From Alistipes senegalensis JC50 (GTDB lineage Bacteria > Bacteroidota > Bacteroidia > Bacteroidales > Rikenellaceae), in the NCBI RefSeq assembly GCF_025145645.1, contig NZ_CP102252.1:682001-746000 (forward strand): a stretch of DNA of 64,000 nt, given 5' to 3'. This document shows, in pieces, positions 43,609 through 53,144 of this stretch. The position numbers were made by a program, and so were the translations under genes. The first letter of the stretch is position 1. Each line of letters opens with the position of its first letter. The notes under the pieces are model-generated. The model had not been told where the DNA came from. It searched no databases and saw only the letters and a list, made by a program, of their open reading frames with translations.

Positions 43609-45066
43609 TTACCAGCTCACGTGCTCCGTATAAGTCGTCCCGAAGCGGTCTGTCACCCGGACCTCGCCCGCCTTCACGCCCGGCGAGGGCTTGATGCGGA
43701 ACATGTGGAACGACTTCGCGGGCTGACAGTATTTGCGGGTGGTCTTATTGGTCACCGTGGCGTACAGGTCCACATAATCGGGGTCGAACTCCTCGCAGGG
43801 CTCCATCTCGCCCATCTTCACGCCGTTCTCCCACCACTCGACGGGTCCCCAGGCGTCGTCCCACGTCCAGACGTTGGCCAGCACGTAGTCGCTTCCGGTC
43901 CGCACGGGCGAATAAAGGCGCATCTGATGGCTGCGGTCCTTGCCGCAGGAGTGGTAATACCACGACACGTCGTCGCCATCGACATCGACGATCATATAGC
44001 CCTGCGGCGTGCCGTCGTTGTTGAGATGCTTGTTCAGGCGCAGCGAACCCGTCGAACGGGTGACGGTGACGGCCGTCAGGTTCTCGATGGGCATCTGTTC
44101 CGAACGGTTGTAATTGTAGATATACGTGTGGTGGTTGTGCCCGGCCCACGAATAGACGTTCCTGAACTTGAGCAGCTCGTCGCGGTAGACCGCATAGTTC
44201 CTGTTGCGGGTCGAAAAGCTGCTGTACTTCTTGAACATCTGCGAATGGGCGCAGATCATGATCGTCTTGTCCTTGGGCACGTAGCTCAGGTCCTGCCGGA
44301 GCCAGTGGGCGATCTCGTCGCTCAGCCCCAGTTCGTAGGATTTCGAGGCGTCCTCGCGCCCGTAGAGGATGTTGTCCACGAAGACGTAGTGCATGTTGCC
44401 GATATTGGCCGAATAGCAGGTCGGACCGAGGTACATCTCGAAATAGACCGTGCCCAGCGAATCGCTCAGGATGGTCGTCTGGTCGTGGTCGTGGTTGCCG
44501 ATGACGTTGAAGGTCGTCGTGTTCACCCGCTCCGTGTTGTCGATATAGGCGTTGTAGACGTTCATGTCGTTGTAGACCAGGTCGCCGAGGTTGATGCCGT
44601 AGCACGGGGTCCCGATCGTGCTGCGCATGCGGATCATGTCGGGAATGACCACCGAGCGGTAAGCCTCGGCCGAACCATCGACGCCGTAGTTCTTGATCTG
44701 GGGATCGCCCTGCACGAGCAGCGTATGGTGCTCGGCGGGCGTCAGGCGCGGTTCGAGCACGAAATCGGCCTTCACCTCCTTCTGGAAGCGGTCGATGCGT
44801 TTGAAGAACTGCGGGCATCCGTGACGCGCCGGGATTTCGTATTCGGCCGGCACCGAAATGAAGACGAAGCGGCGCTGCGAAAGGTCGCTCGTCAGCGCAT
44901 AGCGCCCCTCGGCGTCGGTCTGCGTGCAGTTGAGCCCGTCGCTCACCACGACGCCCTCGACGGGCAGTCCGCCGCTCGACACGACGCGGCCCGTGACATT
45001 CGGAGTCTGGGCATAGGCGGCGCAGCAGAGGAGCGCCGCCCAGATATAGATGATCAAACGTTTCAT
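43609..45066 (-). CDS. Calcineurin-like phosphoesterase with MetallophosN/C-type domains
   Basis: 485 residues, signal peptide to about 19 (no lipobox). An N-terminal Ig-like/carboxypeptidase-regulatory domain (TGRVVSSGGLPVEGVVVSDG, about 25-105) precedes the metallophosphoesterase core: GDPQ (Asp121), GDLVYND (Asp162), GNHDHD (191-196), CAHSQMFKK and GHNHHTY, a complete two-metal site. A C-terminal beta domain follows (about 340-485). The neighbour at 46921 is a paralogue with the same domain order. Predicted periplasmic or secreted phosphomono- or diesterase of the locus. Confidence 0.92.
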   Translation of the reverse strand: MKRLIIYIWAALLCCAAYAQTPNVTGRVVSSGGLPVEGVVVSDGLNCTQTDAEGRYALTSDLSQRRFVFISVPAEYEIPARHGCPQFFKRIDRFQKEVKADFVLEPRLTPAEHHTLLVQGDPQIKNYGVDGSAEAYRSVVIPDMIRMRSTIGTPCYGINLGDLVYNDMNVYNAYIDNTERVNTTTFNVIGNHDHDQTTILSDSLGTVYFEMYLGPTCYSANIGNMHYVFVDNILYGREDASKSYELGLSDEIAHWLRQDLSYVPKDKTIMICAHSQMFKKYSSFSTRNRNYAVYRDELLKFRNVYSWAGHNHHTYIYNYNRSEQMPIENLTAVTVTRSTGSLRLNKHLNNDGTPQGYMIVDVDGDDVSWYYHSCGKDRSHQMRLYSPVRTGSDYVLANVWTWDDAWGPVEWWENGVKMGEMEPCEEFDPDYVDLYATVTNKTTRKYCQPAKSFHMFRIKPSPGVKAGEVRVTDRFGTTYTEHVSW

Positions 45067-45078
45067 AGCTTGCGTTTT

Positions 45079-46896
45079 TTAATTGTTCCCGTCCCAGTAA
45101 TAACAGCTTGCGAGGTCCACGACCGCCTTGTTCTTCACGACGTTGCGCCCGGTGACGAACTGTTCGAAATTCCCGGGCGAAGCCTTCGCCGCGGCATCGC
45201 GGCTCTGCGCCGACGTTCCCACGCCGCCGCCTACGCCGCACGCTTCGATGCGGTCGGTGGCGGTGCGGCCCTCGCCGAGGATCGACCCGGCCAGTCCGAA
45301 CATCCCCTTCACCACGCCGCCGTTGCGGCACGCCTCGATGCGGGAGTTCCCGCCGTTCCACGTCGTCGCGGCGATACCGCCCGCCTGACCTTTCGCCCCG
45401 GCGAGCACGTCGCCGCGGTTCGTACATCCTCTGACGGAGCCGTTTTCGAACGCCGCGACGATGCCGCCCAACAAGGCACCGCCTCCTTCGACGGTCCCGA
45501 GGTTTTCGTTGCCGTCGAAATCGCAGTAGCTGGCGAAGCCGCAGATACCGGCCGCACGTCCCGATTCGGAACGCACCCGCCCCGTATTCACGCAGTCGCG
45601 CACGTCGGCGCTCACGGCCTCATTGCCGTTGACGAAGCCCACGATGCCGGCCGCCTGGATGCCGCGCGCGCTGTTGCGCGTGTTCTCGCCCAGCCCGCAG
45701 GAGACATCGCCTTCGTTGCGGCAGTCGCGGACCGAAGCGGCGTAGACGGCGTCTTTCTTGGCATAGATGTCGCCCACGATACCCCCGGCGGTCGAACGGC
45801 GGTCCACGCTCACGCCGTCGAACCGCACGGCCCCCTTGTTGCGGCAGTGCGAAACGACGACGGGACGCCCCGACAGTCCGACGATGCCGCCGACGGAAGC
45901 CTGATAGGAACTCGTCGAGGTGACGGGTGCGAAATTGTCGCAGTCGCCGACGGTCAGCGACTCGTGGGCCGAACCGCAGATGCCGGCCGTGAGGCTGTAC
46001 GCATAGCCGCGCGTGGTGACGGCCCCGAAATTGTCGCAGCACATCACGTCGCCCTTGGCCATGCCGCAGATGCCGCCCGCCATCTCCTGACAGTAGCGGT
46101 CGCTGCCCTCCTCGACGCCGCGCGCCGCGGAGACGATCTCGCCGCGGTTGATGCAGAACTTGGTCTTTACGCGCATGTTGTAACCCACGATGCCGCCGAT
46201 GTGCGAGACGATGAACGCGCCCGAATAGCTGACGCGCCCGGTGTTCTCGCAATAAGCCACGAAGGCCCCCGGCAGCGAACGCCCGAGGCTTCCGCCCAGC
46301 ACGCCGCCCAGGTACATCCGCGGTTCGGCGTTCGGGGCCAGCGACGGACAGTTGCCCGTCGAGGTGATTTCGCCGCCGTTCTTGCAACGGATGACGACGT
46401 ATTTGTTCATGCCGCAGACGCCGCCCACGTAATTGTCGTGCTGCGACCGGGGCGAACGGTGCGCAATGGAGCCGTAGTTCTCGCAGCGTTCCAGCGTGCC
46501 GTGGTTCACGTCGGCCACGAAACCCGCATAAAGCGCATCCTCGCCGTCGTCCGACACCTTCATCGAACAGCTCTCCGCGATCACGAGGTTGCGCACGGTG
46601 CTGCCCTCGGCGACGAGCCGGAACAGCCCGCCGTCGGTTTTCCAGTTGAGGATCGCGTGGCCCTCGCCGTCGAAGACGCCCTCGAAGGTCCCGATCCGCG
46701 CGAAACGTTTTACCTTGCCCATGTCGATATCGGCTTTCAAGTGCACCTCGCCGCGTTCGTCCTGCCATGCGGCGATGTCGCCGCCCGCATTGACGGCCTC
46801 GGCGAAAGCCGCGAGGTCCGCAGCGGAGGAGATGCCGCCCGCGGCAGCAGCCAAAGTTACCGCCACGGCAAGAAGAGTCAATGACAATTTCTTCAT
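45079..46896 (-). CDS. GLUG-repeat secreted protein
   Basis: 605 residues with signal peptide MKKLSLTLLAVAVTLAAAA. The mature protein starts with ISSAADLAAFAEAVNAGGDI, continues with FEGVFDGEGHAILNW, then many GLUG-like repeats of the type GGIxGxxxxxxVxxCxNxG (for example GGIVGLSGRPVVVSHCRNKG) expected to form a beta-helix or stacked surface structure. No catalytic motif. It lies between the two phosphoesterase genes (24 and 12 bp gaps) and shares the repeat type with the lipoprotein at 48519. Likely a surface binding or scaffold protein. Confidence 0.85.
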   Translation of the reverse strand: MKKLSLTLLAVAVTLAAAAGGISSAADLAAFAEAVNAGGDIAAWQDERGEVHLKADIDMGKVKRFARIGTFEGVFDGEGHAILNWKTDGGLFRLVAEGSTVRNLVIAESCSMKVSDDGEDALYAGFVADVNHGTLERCENYGSIAHRSPRSQHDNYVGGVCGMNKYVVIRCKNGGEITSTGNCPSLAPNAEPRMYLGGVLGGSLGRSLPGAFVAYCENTGRVSYSGAFIVSHIGGIVGYNMRVKTKFCINRGEIVSAARGVEEGSDRYCQEMAGGICGMAKGDVMCCDNFGAVTTRGYAYSLTAGICGSAHESLTVGDCDNFAPVTSTSSYQASVGGIVGLSGRPVVVSHCRNKGAVRFDGVSVDRRSTAGGIVGDIYAKKDAVYAASVRDCRNEGDVSCGLGENTRNSARGIQAAGIVGFVNGNEAVSADVRDCVNTGRVRSESGRAAGICGFASYCDFDGNENLGTVEGGGALLGGIVAAFENGSVRGCTNRGDVLAGAKGQAGGIAATTWNGGNSRIEACRNGGVVKGMFGLAGSILGEGRTATDRIEACGVGGGVGTSAQSRDAAAKASPGNFEQFVTGRNVVKNKAVVDLASCYYWDGNN

Positions 46897-46920
46897 AATT
46901 CGGTTAAATTTTCAGGTTTG

Positions 46921-48456
46921 TTACCACTCCAACGTAGTCGTATAGTGTTCGCCGAAACGGTCCGTCGTCTCGATGGTCGCCTGCGTCGCTCCGGCCGTGG
47001 GCAGGATGCGGAACATGTGCGAGGTCCGGAAAGGCTCGAACGTGGCCGTGCTCTGCGCCGAATTGTAGTAGTCGGCCATCCGGACGAAGGCCCCGTCATA
47101 GGCGGTGACCCGCTTCATTTCGGCTTTGTCCTTGCCGCTGTCCGTATAGCGGACCTCGCCCCACCGGGCGTCGTGGTTCCAGACGTTGGCATAGACGTAT
47201 CCGTCGTCGTACCAGACGCCCGGAGCATAGGCCCGGATCTGACGGTCGCGCCCCAGCCCCAAGGGTTTGTAATACCAGCTGATCTGCTCCCCATCGACAT
47301 CCACGACCAGATAACCCCGCGGCGTTCCGTCGGTCGAGATCCGCTCGTTGAGCCACAGCGCCCCGGTCGAACGGGCCAGAATGTGCGACTCGACATTGGG
47401 GAATTTCGCCGCCGGCTCCTCGGCCGCATAGGCGTAGTTGAAATTGATGTGCGAATGGCCCGCCCAGGAGTGCACGAAACGGTACTGCGCCAGACGCGAG
47501 GCGTAGTCGGGGCCGTGCTTGTCGCGCTCGGCGGGCTCGGAGTCGGGTTTGCGGAACATCGAACTGTGGGCGCAGAGCATGACGATCTTGTTCTTATCGA
47601 CGTATTTCAGGTCGTTGCACAGCCAGCTGTACACCTCGTCCGAAAGCCCGTCGTTATACGCCCCCGTAGTGTTCGGGTCGAGCGTGTTGTTCTTCATGAT
47701 GATATTGTCGAGGAAGATGAAATGCAGCTCGCCCAGCTCGACCGAATAGCAGGTCGGGCCGAGGTACTCCTCGAACTTCTTCACCGCCTCGCGGTCGGTC
47801 GCCACGTTCTGCACATGATCGTGGTTGCCGATCACGTTGAAGACCGGGAAATCGAAATCCGCGATCCCGGCGCAATAGGTCGGATAGAGCGACATATCGT
47901 TGTGGACCAGGTCGCCCAGCGAAATGCTGTAAACCGGGCGGTCGGTGATCGACGCGGCCGTCTCCTGCAAATCGCGGCACATCTCCTCGTACACGTCGAT
48001 CGAATGGAACGCGAAGTTGTCGTAACGCGCATTGCGTGAACGGATCTGCGGATCGGCCGTCATCAGGATCGTATAGCGCGAGGCCGCCTTGCGGCGGGCC
48101 GTGAGCGTGAAATCGGCCCGGACCTTCGCAGAACCCTCGGGAATACGCTGCCAGAACTGCGGGATGCCGTCCTTCACGGGAATCTCATACGCCGCGGGGA
48201 TGGTCACCTGCACGAACCTCCGCTTCGAAAGGTCGCTGTCGAGCGTATAGTTTCCGAACTCGTCGGTCAGGGTCGTGAGCAGTCCGTCGCTCACGACCAC
48301 CCCTTCGACGGGCAGCCCCCGCTGGTCGAGGACCGTTCCGCTGACGGCCGCGTCCGGGCCCGGCCCGATCCCTCCGGGCGCGTCGTTGCCTCCGCAGGCG
48401 GCCAGCAGCCACCCGGCCAAGAGGACGAATATCAGTTGTCGTAGCATGCGTCGCAT
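46921..48456 (-). CDS. Calcineurin-like phosphoesterase, lipoprotein (paralogue)
   Basis: 511 residues. Lipobox LLAAC (Cys21; an ATG three codons later at 48447 is possible) predicts a lipoprotein, followed by a Gly/Pro linker and the same N-terminal domain as the 43609 protein (GTVLDQRGLPVEGVVVSDGL). Metal site motifs: TADPQ, GDLVHND, GNHDHV, CAHSSMF and GHSHINF. The pair therefore offers one lipid-anchored and one soluble version of the same enzyme. It starts 15 bases after a terminator-like hairpin, so its expression probably depends on read-through. Confidence 0.92.
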   Translation of the reverse strand: MRRMLRQLIFVLLAGWLLAACGGNDAPGGIGPGPDAAVSGTVLDQRGLPVEGVVVSDGLLTTLTDEFGNYTLDSDLSKRRFVQVTIPAAYEIPVKDGIPQFWQRIPEGSAKVRADFTLTARRKAASRYTILMTADPQIRSRNARYDNFAFHSIDVYEEMCRDLQETAASITDRPVYSISLGDLVHNDMSLYPTYCAGIADFDFPVFNVIGNHDHVQNVATDREAVKKFEEYLGPTCYSVELGELHFIFLDNIIMKNNTLDPNTTGAYNDGLSDEVYSWLCNDLKYVDKNKIVMLCAHSSMFRKPDSEPAERDKHGPDYASRLAQYRFVHSWAGHSHINFNYAYAAEEPAAKFPNVESHILARSTGALWLNERISTDGTPRGYLVVDVDGEQISWYYKPLGLGRDRQIRAYAPGVWYDDGYVYANVWNHDARWGEVRYTDSGKDKAEMKRVTAYDGAFVRMADYYNSAQSTATFEPFRTSHMFRILPTAGATQATIETTDRFGEHYTTTLEW

Positions 48457-48465
48457 CGTTGTTCT

Positions 48466-48505
48466 AAAAAACGGGGACGGAACGGAGGCTTCCGCCCCGT
48501 CCCCG
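48466..48505 (-). terminator. Intra-operon terminator/attenuator after the BACON-GLUG gene
   Basis: On the minus strand CGGGGACGG (48497-48505) pairs with CCGTCCCCG (48472-48480), with a further CGGA/TCCG inner stem, followed by six T (48466-48471). It is a good intrinsic terminator between the uptake genes and the first phosphoesterase, with no room for a separate promoter after it. Confidence 0.8.
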
Positions 48506-48518
48506 ACCCACTAACCGT

Positions 48519-51500
48519 TTATTTTCCGTCCCAAAGGGTGTTTCCCGAGCCGGTGAAATTCTTGTCGCCGCAGACGTTATCGGACATCAGGGCCACGGGA
48601 TCGCCGCTCGACCCCTTGAACTGACCGCCGAAACGGCAGTCGTCGATCGTAGTGCCGGCAACCGAAGTGCCGGCAATGCCGCCGCCGACGAACTTGGCCT
48701 GTCCGTAGGTCTGGGAATAGAGTATCCCGTAATGATCGCTGCTCCGCACGGCGGAACCTTCGGACAAATCGCCGACGACACCGCCGAGCTTGACGGTCGT
48801 CGCATCGCCCGTTCCATCCGCCGTAACGGTCGCACGGTTCAGACACCCCTCGATCTGCGTGTTCATTGCCTGGGCAGCGATACCTCCCGACCGGCCGTTC
48901 CGGTTGGCGGTGGGGAAATCGCCGGTATTCGTACAATCCCGGATCTGTGCGACCGAAGCATATCCGACCACACCGCCCGCCATACCGCGGTAAACGGTCA
49001 TCATACCCGAATTGACGCAGGAGGAAACGACATTGGGATCGCCCGTGGAAACGAGCGCCCCGACGATACCGCCCGCACAATTAGCGCGCTTGCCGCTCGC
49101 ATTCCCGTCGTATTCGATGTTGTTGTTGTAATAATCATTGTTCACCTCTCCGCTGTTGGTGCAGTCCGAAATCGTACAGTTCGGCTCGAAGACATATCCG
49201 GCGATGCCTCCCATATAAACGGGCATGGCATTGGCGCGGGTCGATGCCATTCGGTCGTGAATCAGCCCCGCCGCATTCTTCGAACCGGCAATGGAGGCAC
49301 CCGAATAGTCATAATCCAGATCGCCCACGATTCCGGCAATACCGCCCAGGCAACGTGCTTTCCAGTTCGCCGTGCCCGATGCCGGAGCGGCTACGACCGA
49401 GACGGCGCCCTCGTTGAGCGTGGCGGAGATTTTACCGAGATGCTGCCCCACGATTCCTCCGGCGCAAGCCTGCGCACCCGAATTGTGCTCCATCAGGTCG
49501 ATCGAAACGGCGCCCGAATTGGTCGTGTCGCCGTTGCCGGTGATCGAACCGCCGTCCATCAGCTGACCTGCGATACCGCCGACATAGGCGTATCGGGGAC
49601 CGATATACCCCTCTTTCAGCGGGCCGGCAGTTCCGCCGGGATTGCCGGGAAGCGACACCGCCGCCGCATTGACGACATTCGACACGGCGCCATCGGCCGA
49701 ACCGACGATACCGCCGATAATGACGAACTTGCAGATCGCAGCCGCCGAAACGCCGCCGCGGTTCTTGCTGTCGGAAAGCGCTCCGGTCGTTTTTCCGGCA
49801 ATGCCGCCGGCATAAGCGTAGCGGCAGGCATCGCCGTCACGGTTGACCGAAAGCGAAATCGGCTGTTTGTTGGTACAGCCCGTAACGGCACCGTCGGCCC
49901 AGCCGGCAATGCCGCCCGTATAACTCATAAACGCCGCCGTGACTGCGAGCATGATCGACTTGGTGCTCTCGGTCGTGCAGTTCTCGACCGTGCCGCCGGC
50001 ATAGCCGACCACGCCGCCCGTGTAGAGGCTGTATTTCTTGTTGTCCTTTTCCGTGGCGCCGTTGGAAACGACCGACCCGTCGTTGACGCACCCCGTCATC
50101 ACGGCTCCGGGTTCCGTCCGGGCCACGACGCCGCCGATCGAAAGATCGTTGCAAACCACCTGGCTGCCCAGCGTGACGAGCCCGCTGTTCGAACAGTTCT
50201 CGACACGTCCGGTCGCCCCGACCAGACCGGCCAGACCGCCTACGCCGCACGCTCCGTCCACCGTGGCGGCGGCATCGAGCGTCACGGCGGCCATGTTGCT
50301 GCAATTCCGCAGCGCACCGTTGCAGACCCCGACAAACGCCGCGGCATATTCGCCCGCAGCGATGCTTCGGGCGGTCACTCTCGATGTGGCGTCGATCGTC
50401 AGCTCGCGGATCTCCGAACCCTCGGCCGTATAGCCGAAAAGCGGCTGCGCCGTGTTCCAGTTCAGGAGCAGGTGCCCGTTGCCGGCCATGACGCCGTCGA
50501 ACGGACGCTCCGCCGTACCGATCGAGGTCCACTCGACATCCTTCATATCGACATCGCCCAGCACCTCGACGGTCTTGCCGTCTTCGCCCGACATCCAGTC
50601 GGAGGTGTCTTCCCCGGCATTGAACGCCTCGGCGAACATCTTCAGACCCGCGCCCGAAACGATGCCGCCCGCAGGATAGAACGCCTGCCTGATGGTGGGC
50701 AGAGCGGTCTGCGCCTCGATGTCCTTGATCGAGAAGCCGATCACGCCCTCGCGCTCGGTCTTCGTATCGCTGGGATTCTCCGCAACGGAGAAAGTGTAGG
50801 TCGCCTGCTCCCCGTCCGGTTCGGACACGTAGGTAACCCACGTCGGGCAGGTCACGCCTACGACCGCCTCGGCAGGAGCCACCACATCGAATTTCACCTC
50901 GCCTTTGGCCGCGAGATCGAGCTTGCCGTCGGTGTCGAACGGCATATCCGTTCCGAATTGATAAACGGCGTATTCGGTGCTGTACCCCACCCCGTCGGTC
51001 GGTTCGATGGTCAGCGTGCCGTAGCGCCCCGCAGCGCCCGTGTTAGCGTCGCAGCGGATGCGGAGCGTCGAGGTGGTCATGCCGCTTTCGGCATCCGGCT
51101 CGGAGGTCTCGACGACCTCGCCGTGAATCCATTCCGAATCCACCGGCTGCCATTCCGAAAGGGTCTTGACCACGACCTCGATGGCCTCGGAATCGTTCGG
51201 GGCCACCACGGAATAGACCTTGTCGAGGATGAAGATGTTGCCCGACTGATCGACGGTCATCCGGTAGGTGAAAGCGCCCGCCGAAAGGGTGACGACCGCG
51301 TCGCGCGACTTGAAATCCTCGTTGGCCGTCACCTCGACCGTGAATTCGCCGCTGCCCACGTGGTTCTCCTCCTCATCGACGATGCACCAGTCGCTGTCGG
51401 ACGCCACCGTCCAGTGCACGCTCTCCACATTGAGCGTCACGGCCACGGTCCGGGTTTGGCTCGAACTGGTCATGCCCCGGGTGGCGTCCCACGCCGGGGT

Positions 51501-51608
51501 CATCACGACTTCCAGTTTATCGGGATACGCCGACGTTCCTTCGTCGGACGAACAGGCTGCGAAAACGGCCGTCGCCGCTGCAAATATCAGAAAAATATAT
51601 TTTTTCAT
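48519..51608 (-). CDS. BACON-domain, GLUG-repeat surface lipoprotein
   Basis: 1029 residues. Lipobox VFAAC with Cys19. Three Ig-like segments (about 30-310) have BACON features such as WTVASDSDWCIVDEE and VTANEDFKSRDAVVTLSAG. Then comes the GLUG array from about 315 to the end (for example GGIAGKTTGALSDSKNRG and GGIVGQHLGKISATLNEG), introduced by FAEAFNAGEDTSDWM as in the 45079 protein. It occupies the position right after susD where surface glycan-binding proteins are usually encoded, so it is probably the surface ligand-binding lipoprotein of the uptake complex. No catalytic residues recognised. Confidence 0.88.
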   Translation of the reverse strand: MKKYIFLIFAAATAVFAACSSDEGTSAYPDKLEVVMTPAWDATRGMTSSSQTRTVAVTLNVESVHWTVASDSDWCIVDEEENHVGSGEFTVEVTANEDFKSRDAVVTLSAGAFTYRMTVDQSGNIFILDKVYSVVAPNDSEAIEVVVKTLSEWQPVDSEWIHGEVVETSEPDAESGMTTSTLRIRCDANTGAAGRYGTLTIEPTDGVGYSTEYAVYQFGTDMPFDTDGKLDLAAKGEVKFDVVAPAEAVVGVTCPTWVTYVSEPDGEQATYTFSVAENPSDTKTEREGVIGFSIKDIEAQTALPTIRQAFYPAGGIVSGAGLKMFAEAFNAGEDTSDWMSGEDGKTVEVLGDVDMKDVEWTSIGTAERPFDGVMAGNGHLLLNWNTAQPLFGYTAEGSEIRELTIDATSRVTARSIAAGEYAAAFVGVCNGALRNCSNMAAVTLDAAATVDGACGVGGLAGLVGATGRVENCSNSGLVTLGSQVVCNDLSIGGVVARTEPGAVMTGCVNDGSVVSNGATEKDNKKYSLYTGGVVGYAGGTVENCTTESTKSIMLAVTAAFMSYTGGIAGWADGAVTGCTNKQPISLSVNRDGDACRYAYAGGIAGKTTGALSDSKNRGGVSAAAICKFVIIGGIVGSADGAVSNVVNAAAVSLPGNPGGTAGPLKEGYIGPRYAYVGGIAGQLMDGGSITGNGDTTNSGAVSIDLMEHNSGAQACAGGIVGQHLGKISATLNEGAVSVVAAPASGTANWKARCLGGIAGIVGDLDYDYSGASIAGSKNAAGLIHDRMASTRANAMPVYMGGIAGYVFEPNCTISDCTNSGEVNNDYYNNNIEYDGNASGKRANCAGGIVGALVSTGDPNVVSSCVNSGMMTVYRGMAGGVVGYASVAQIRDCTNTGDFPTANRNGRSGGIAAQAMNTQIEGCLNRATVTADGTGDATTVKLGGVVGDLSEGSAVRSSDHYGILYSQTYGQAKFVGGGIAGTSVAGTTIDDCRFGGQFKGSSGDPVALMSDNVCGDKNFTGSGNTLWDGK

Positions 51609-51623
51609 ATCGTTGATCTCCTT

Positions 51624-53126
51624 TTATTTGCGTTTGTTGGTATGATCGGCCCACCAAACGTTCGTGGTCATGTTGTTCGTGCCTCCGAGCCAGCCGTTCA
51701 CCGCCTCGAAATAGTGGTCGCGGTTGCGGAACTCCTCGTCGGCGGGATAACGCAGGCGCGTGGGCAGGATGCCGTCGTTGGCGGCCAGCGGCTTGACGGG
51801 CATCTCGGGATACCCCGTGCGGCGGTAGTCGCACCACGACTCGATGCCGACCAGGAAATTCGAAATCCACTTCTGAGTCATGATCCGTTCGAGCACCTCC
51901 TCGCCGTCGAGCGCGTCGATCGACACCTTCGGATTGGAAAGGAACGATGTCAGGTCCGCATCCGGATCGTCGGTCCACTCGAAAACGGCTTCCGAAACGG
52001 CCTTCACGTAATACTCTTTCGGCGTGCCCGAAATCCAGCCGCGGTAGGCCGCCTCGGCCCGGATGAACCACAGTTCCGAGTAGTTCATCAGCGGGAAATG
52101 GTCGCGGTCCTGAATCACGCTGCGACGGTAGTGGGCCGCCACGTCGAAATATTCCATCAGTTCGTTGTAGGTGATCTGCGTCGGCACGCCCACGAGCTTG
52201 TCGAAATAGAGCGACACGCGCGGGTCCTTCAGCCCGGCCGACGTATCGTACATCTCGTTCATCAGCCGCTCGCAGATCATGTTGTTGTTCCAAAGGCCCG
52301 CGCGGGTGTTGTGGAACGGCGTGTACTGCGCGTTGACGTTCTTGTCGAACTTCACGTTGGCGGCGTCCGCACGGCTCTCGAAAACGGGATAGACCGACGG
52401 ATAGGAGAAGATCTCGTTGAGCTTCGACACGGCGTCGAGACGCTCGCCGGCCGGCTCGCTCTCGTCCTTCAGCGCGACGCGCATCAGCAGGCGGACGTAC
52501 AGCGAGTTGCCGAACTTGCGCCACTGGGCGACCTTGCCGTCGTACATGTAATCCTCCTGCATATCGAAATCCGCGCCCTCTTCAGCCAGCAGGGTGTTGG
52601 CCTGTTCGAGTTTTTCGAACATGTCGCGGTAAATCTCCTTCTGGCTGTCGTAAGCCGGGTAGAACTTGCCCTCGGTGTAGCCCTTGCCGGCCTCGAAATA
52701 GGGCGCGTCGCCGAACACGTCGGTGATGTGCGAGAGCGTCAGCACTTTGAGGATATAGGCGATGGCCAGCCCCGTCTTGTCATTGTCCTTCTCGGCCTGC
52801 ACGCGCATGGTCTCGGCATTGCCGGCCCAGCGGTAGATGTTCTGCCAGAAGTAGTTGATGATCGAGTTGTTGAAACGGTAGTTGTAGATGCGCTCGGCCG
52901 AGGTCTGCCCCTGCACGGTGTACTGCATGAGCTGCGAATTGACGTCGAACGAACGCTCCAGCAGCGCATATTCGAGACCGAACGTGATCGGCTGCACGTA
53001 ACTCGTGGCATTGGTGGTCTGCAACGCATTCTTGTTTACGTTCATCTCGTCGAAATTGTCGCAGCCCGACAGGGCGAGCGCGCCGAACGAGAGGGTTGCA
53101 GTCAGTCTTATAATCGTATTTTTCAT
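51624..53126 (-). CDS. susD-like: SusD/RagB family outer-membrane lipoprotein
   Basis: 500 residues, lipobox ALSGC with Cys22. Resembles the SusD-like_2 subgroup: NFDEMNVNKNALQTTNATSY at the N-terminus, TPR-like helices, and DHFPLMNYSELWFIRAEAAY in the C-terminal part. SusD proteins are the lid of the SusC transporter and capture the ligand at the cell surface. Starts 18 bases after the susC stop. Ligand unknown; context suggests a phosphorylated molecule. Confidence 0.93.
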   Translation of the reverse strand: MKNTIIRLTATLSFGALALSGCDNFDEMNVNKNALQTTNATSYVQPITFGLEYALLERSFDVNSQLMQYTVQGQTSAERIYNYRFNNSIINYFWQNIYRWAGNAETMRVQAEKDNDKTGLAIAYILKVLTLSHITDVFGDAPYFEAGKGYTEGKFYPAYDSQKEIYRDMFEKLEQANTLLAEEGADFDMQEDYMYDGKVAQWRKFGNSLYVRLLMRVALKDESEPAGERLDAVSKLNEIFSYPSVYPVFESRADAANVKFDKNVNAQYTPFHNTRAGLWNNNMICERLMNEMYDTSAGLKDPRVSLYFDKLVGVPTQITYNELMEYFDVAAHYRRSVIQDRDHFPLMNYSELWFIRAEAAYRGWISGTPKEYYVKAVSEAVFEWTDDPDADLTSFLSNPKVSIDALDGEEVLERIMTQKWISNFLVGIESWCDYRRTGYPEMPVKPLAANDGILPTRLRYPADEEFRNRDHYFEAVNGWLGGTNNMTTNVWWADHTNKRK

Positions 53127-53144
53127 TTTTCGGTTCCTCCTGCG

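Noticed and set aside
43621..46884. 1087-codon plus-strand frame
   Set aside because: Antisense shadow of the phosphoesterase and GLUG genes, with the same composition artefact.
45079..51608. GLUG repeat arrays as a CRISPR-like or DNA tandem repeat
   Set aside because: The repetition is at protein level, with divergent DNA and no regular direct repeats or spacers.
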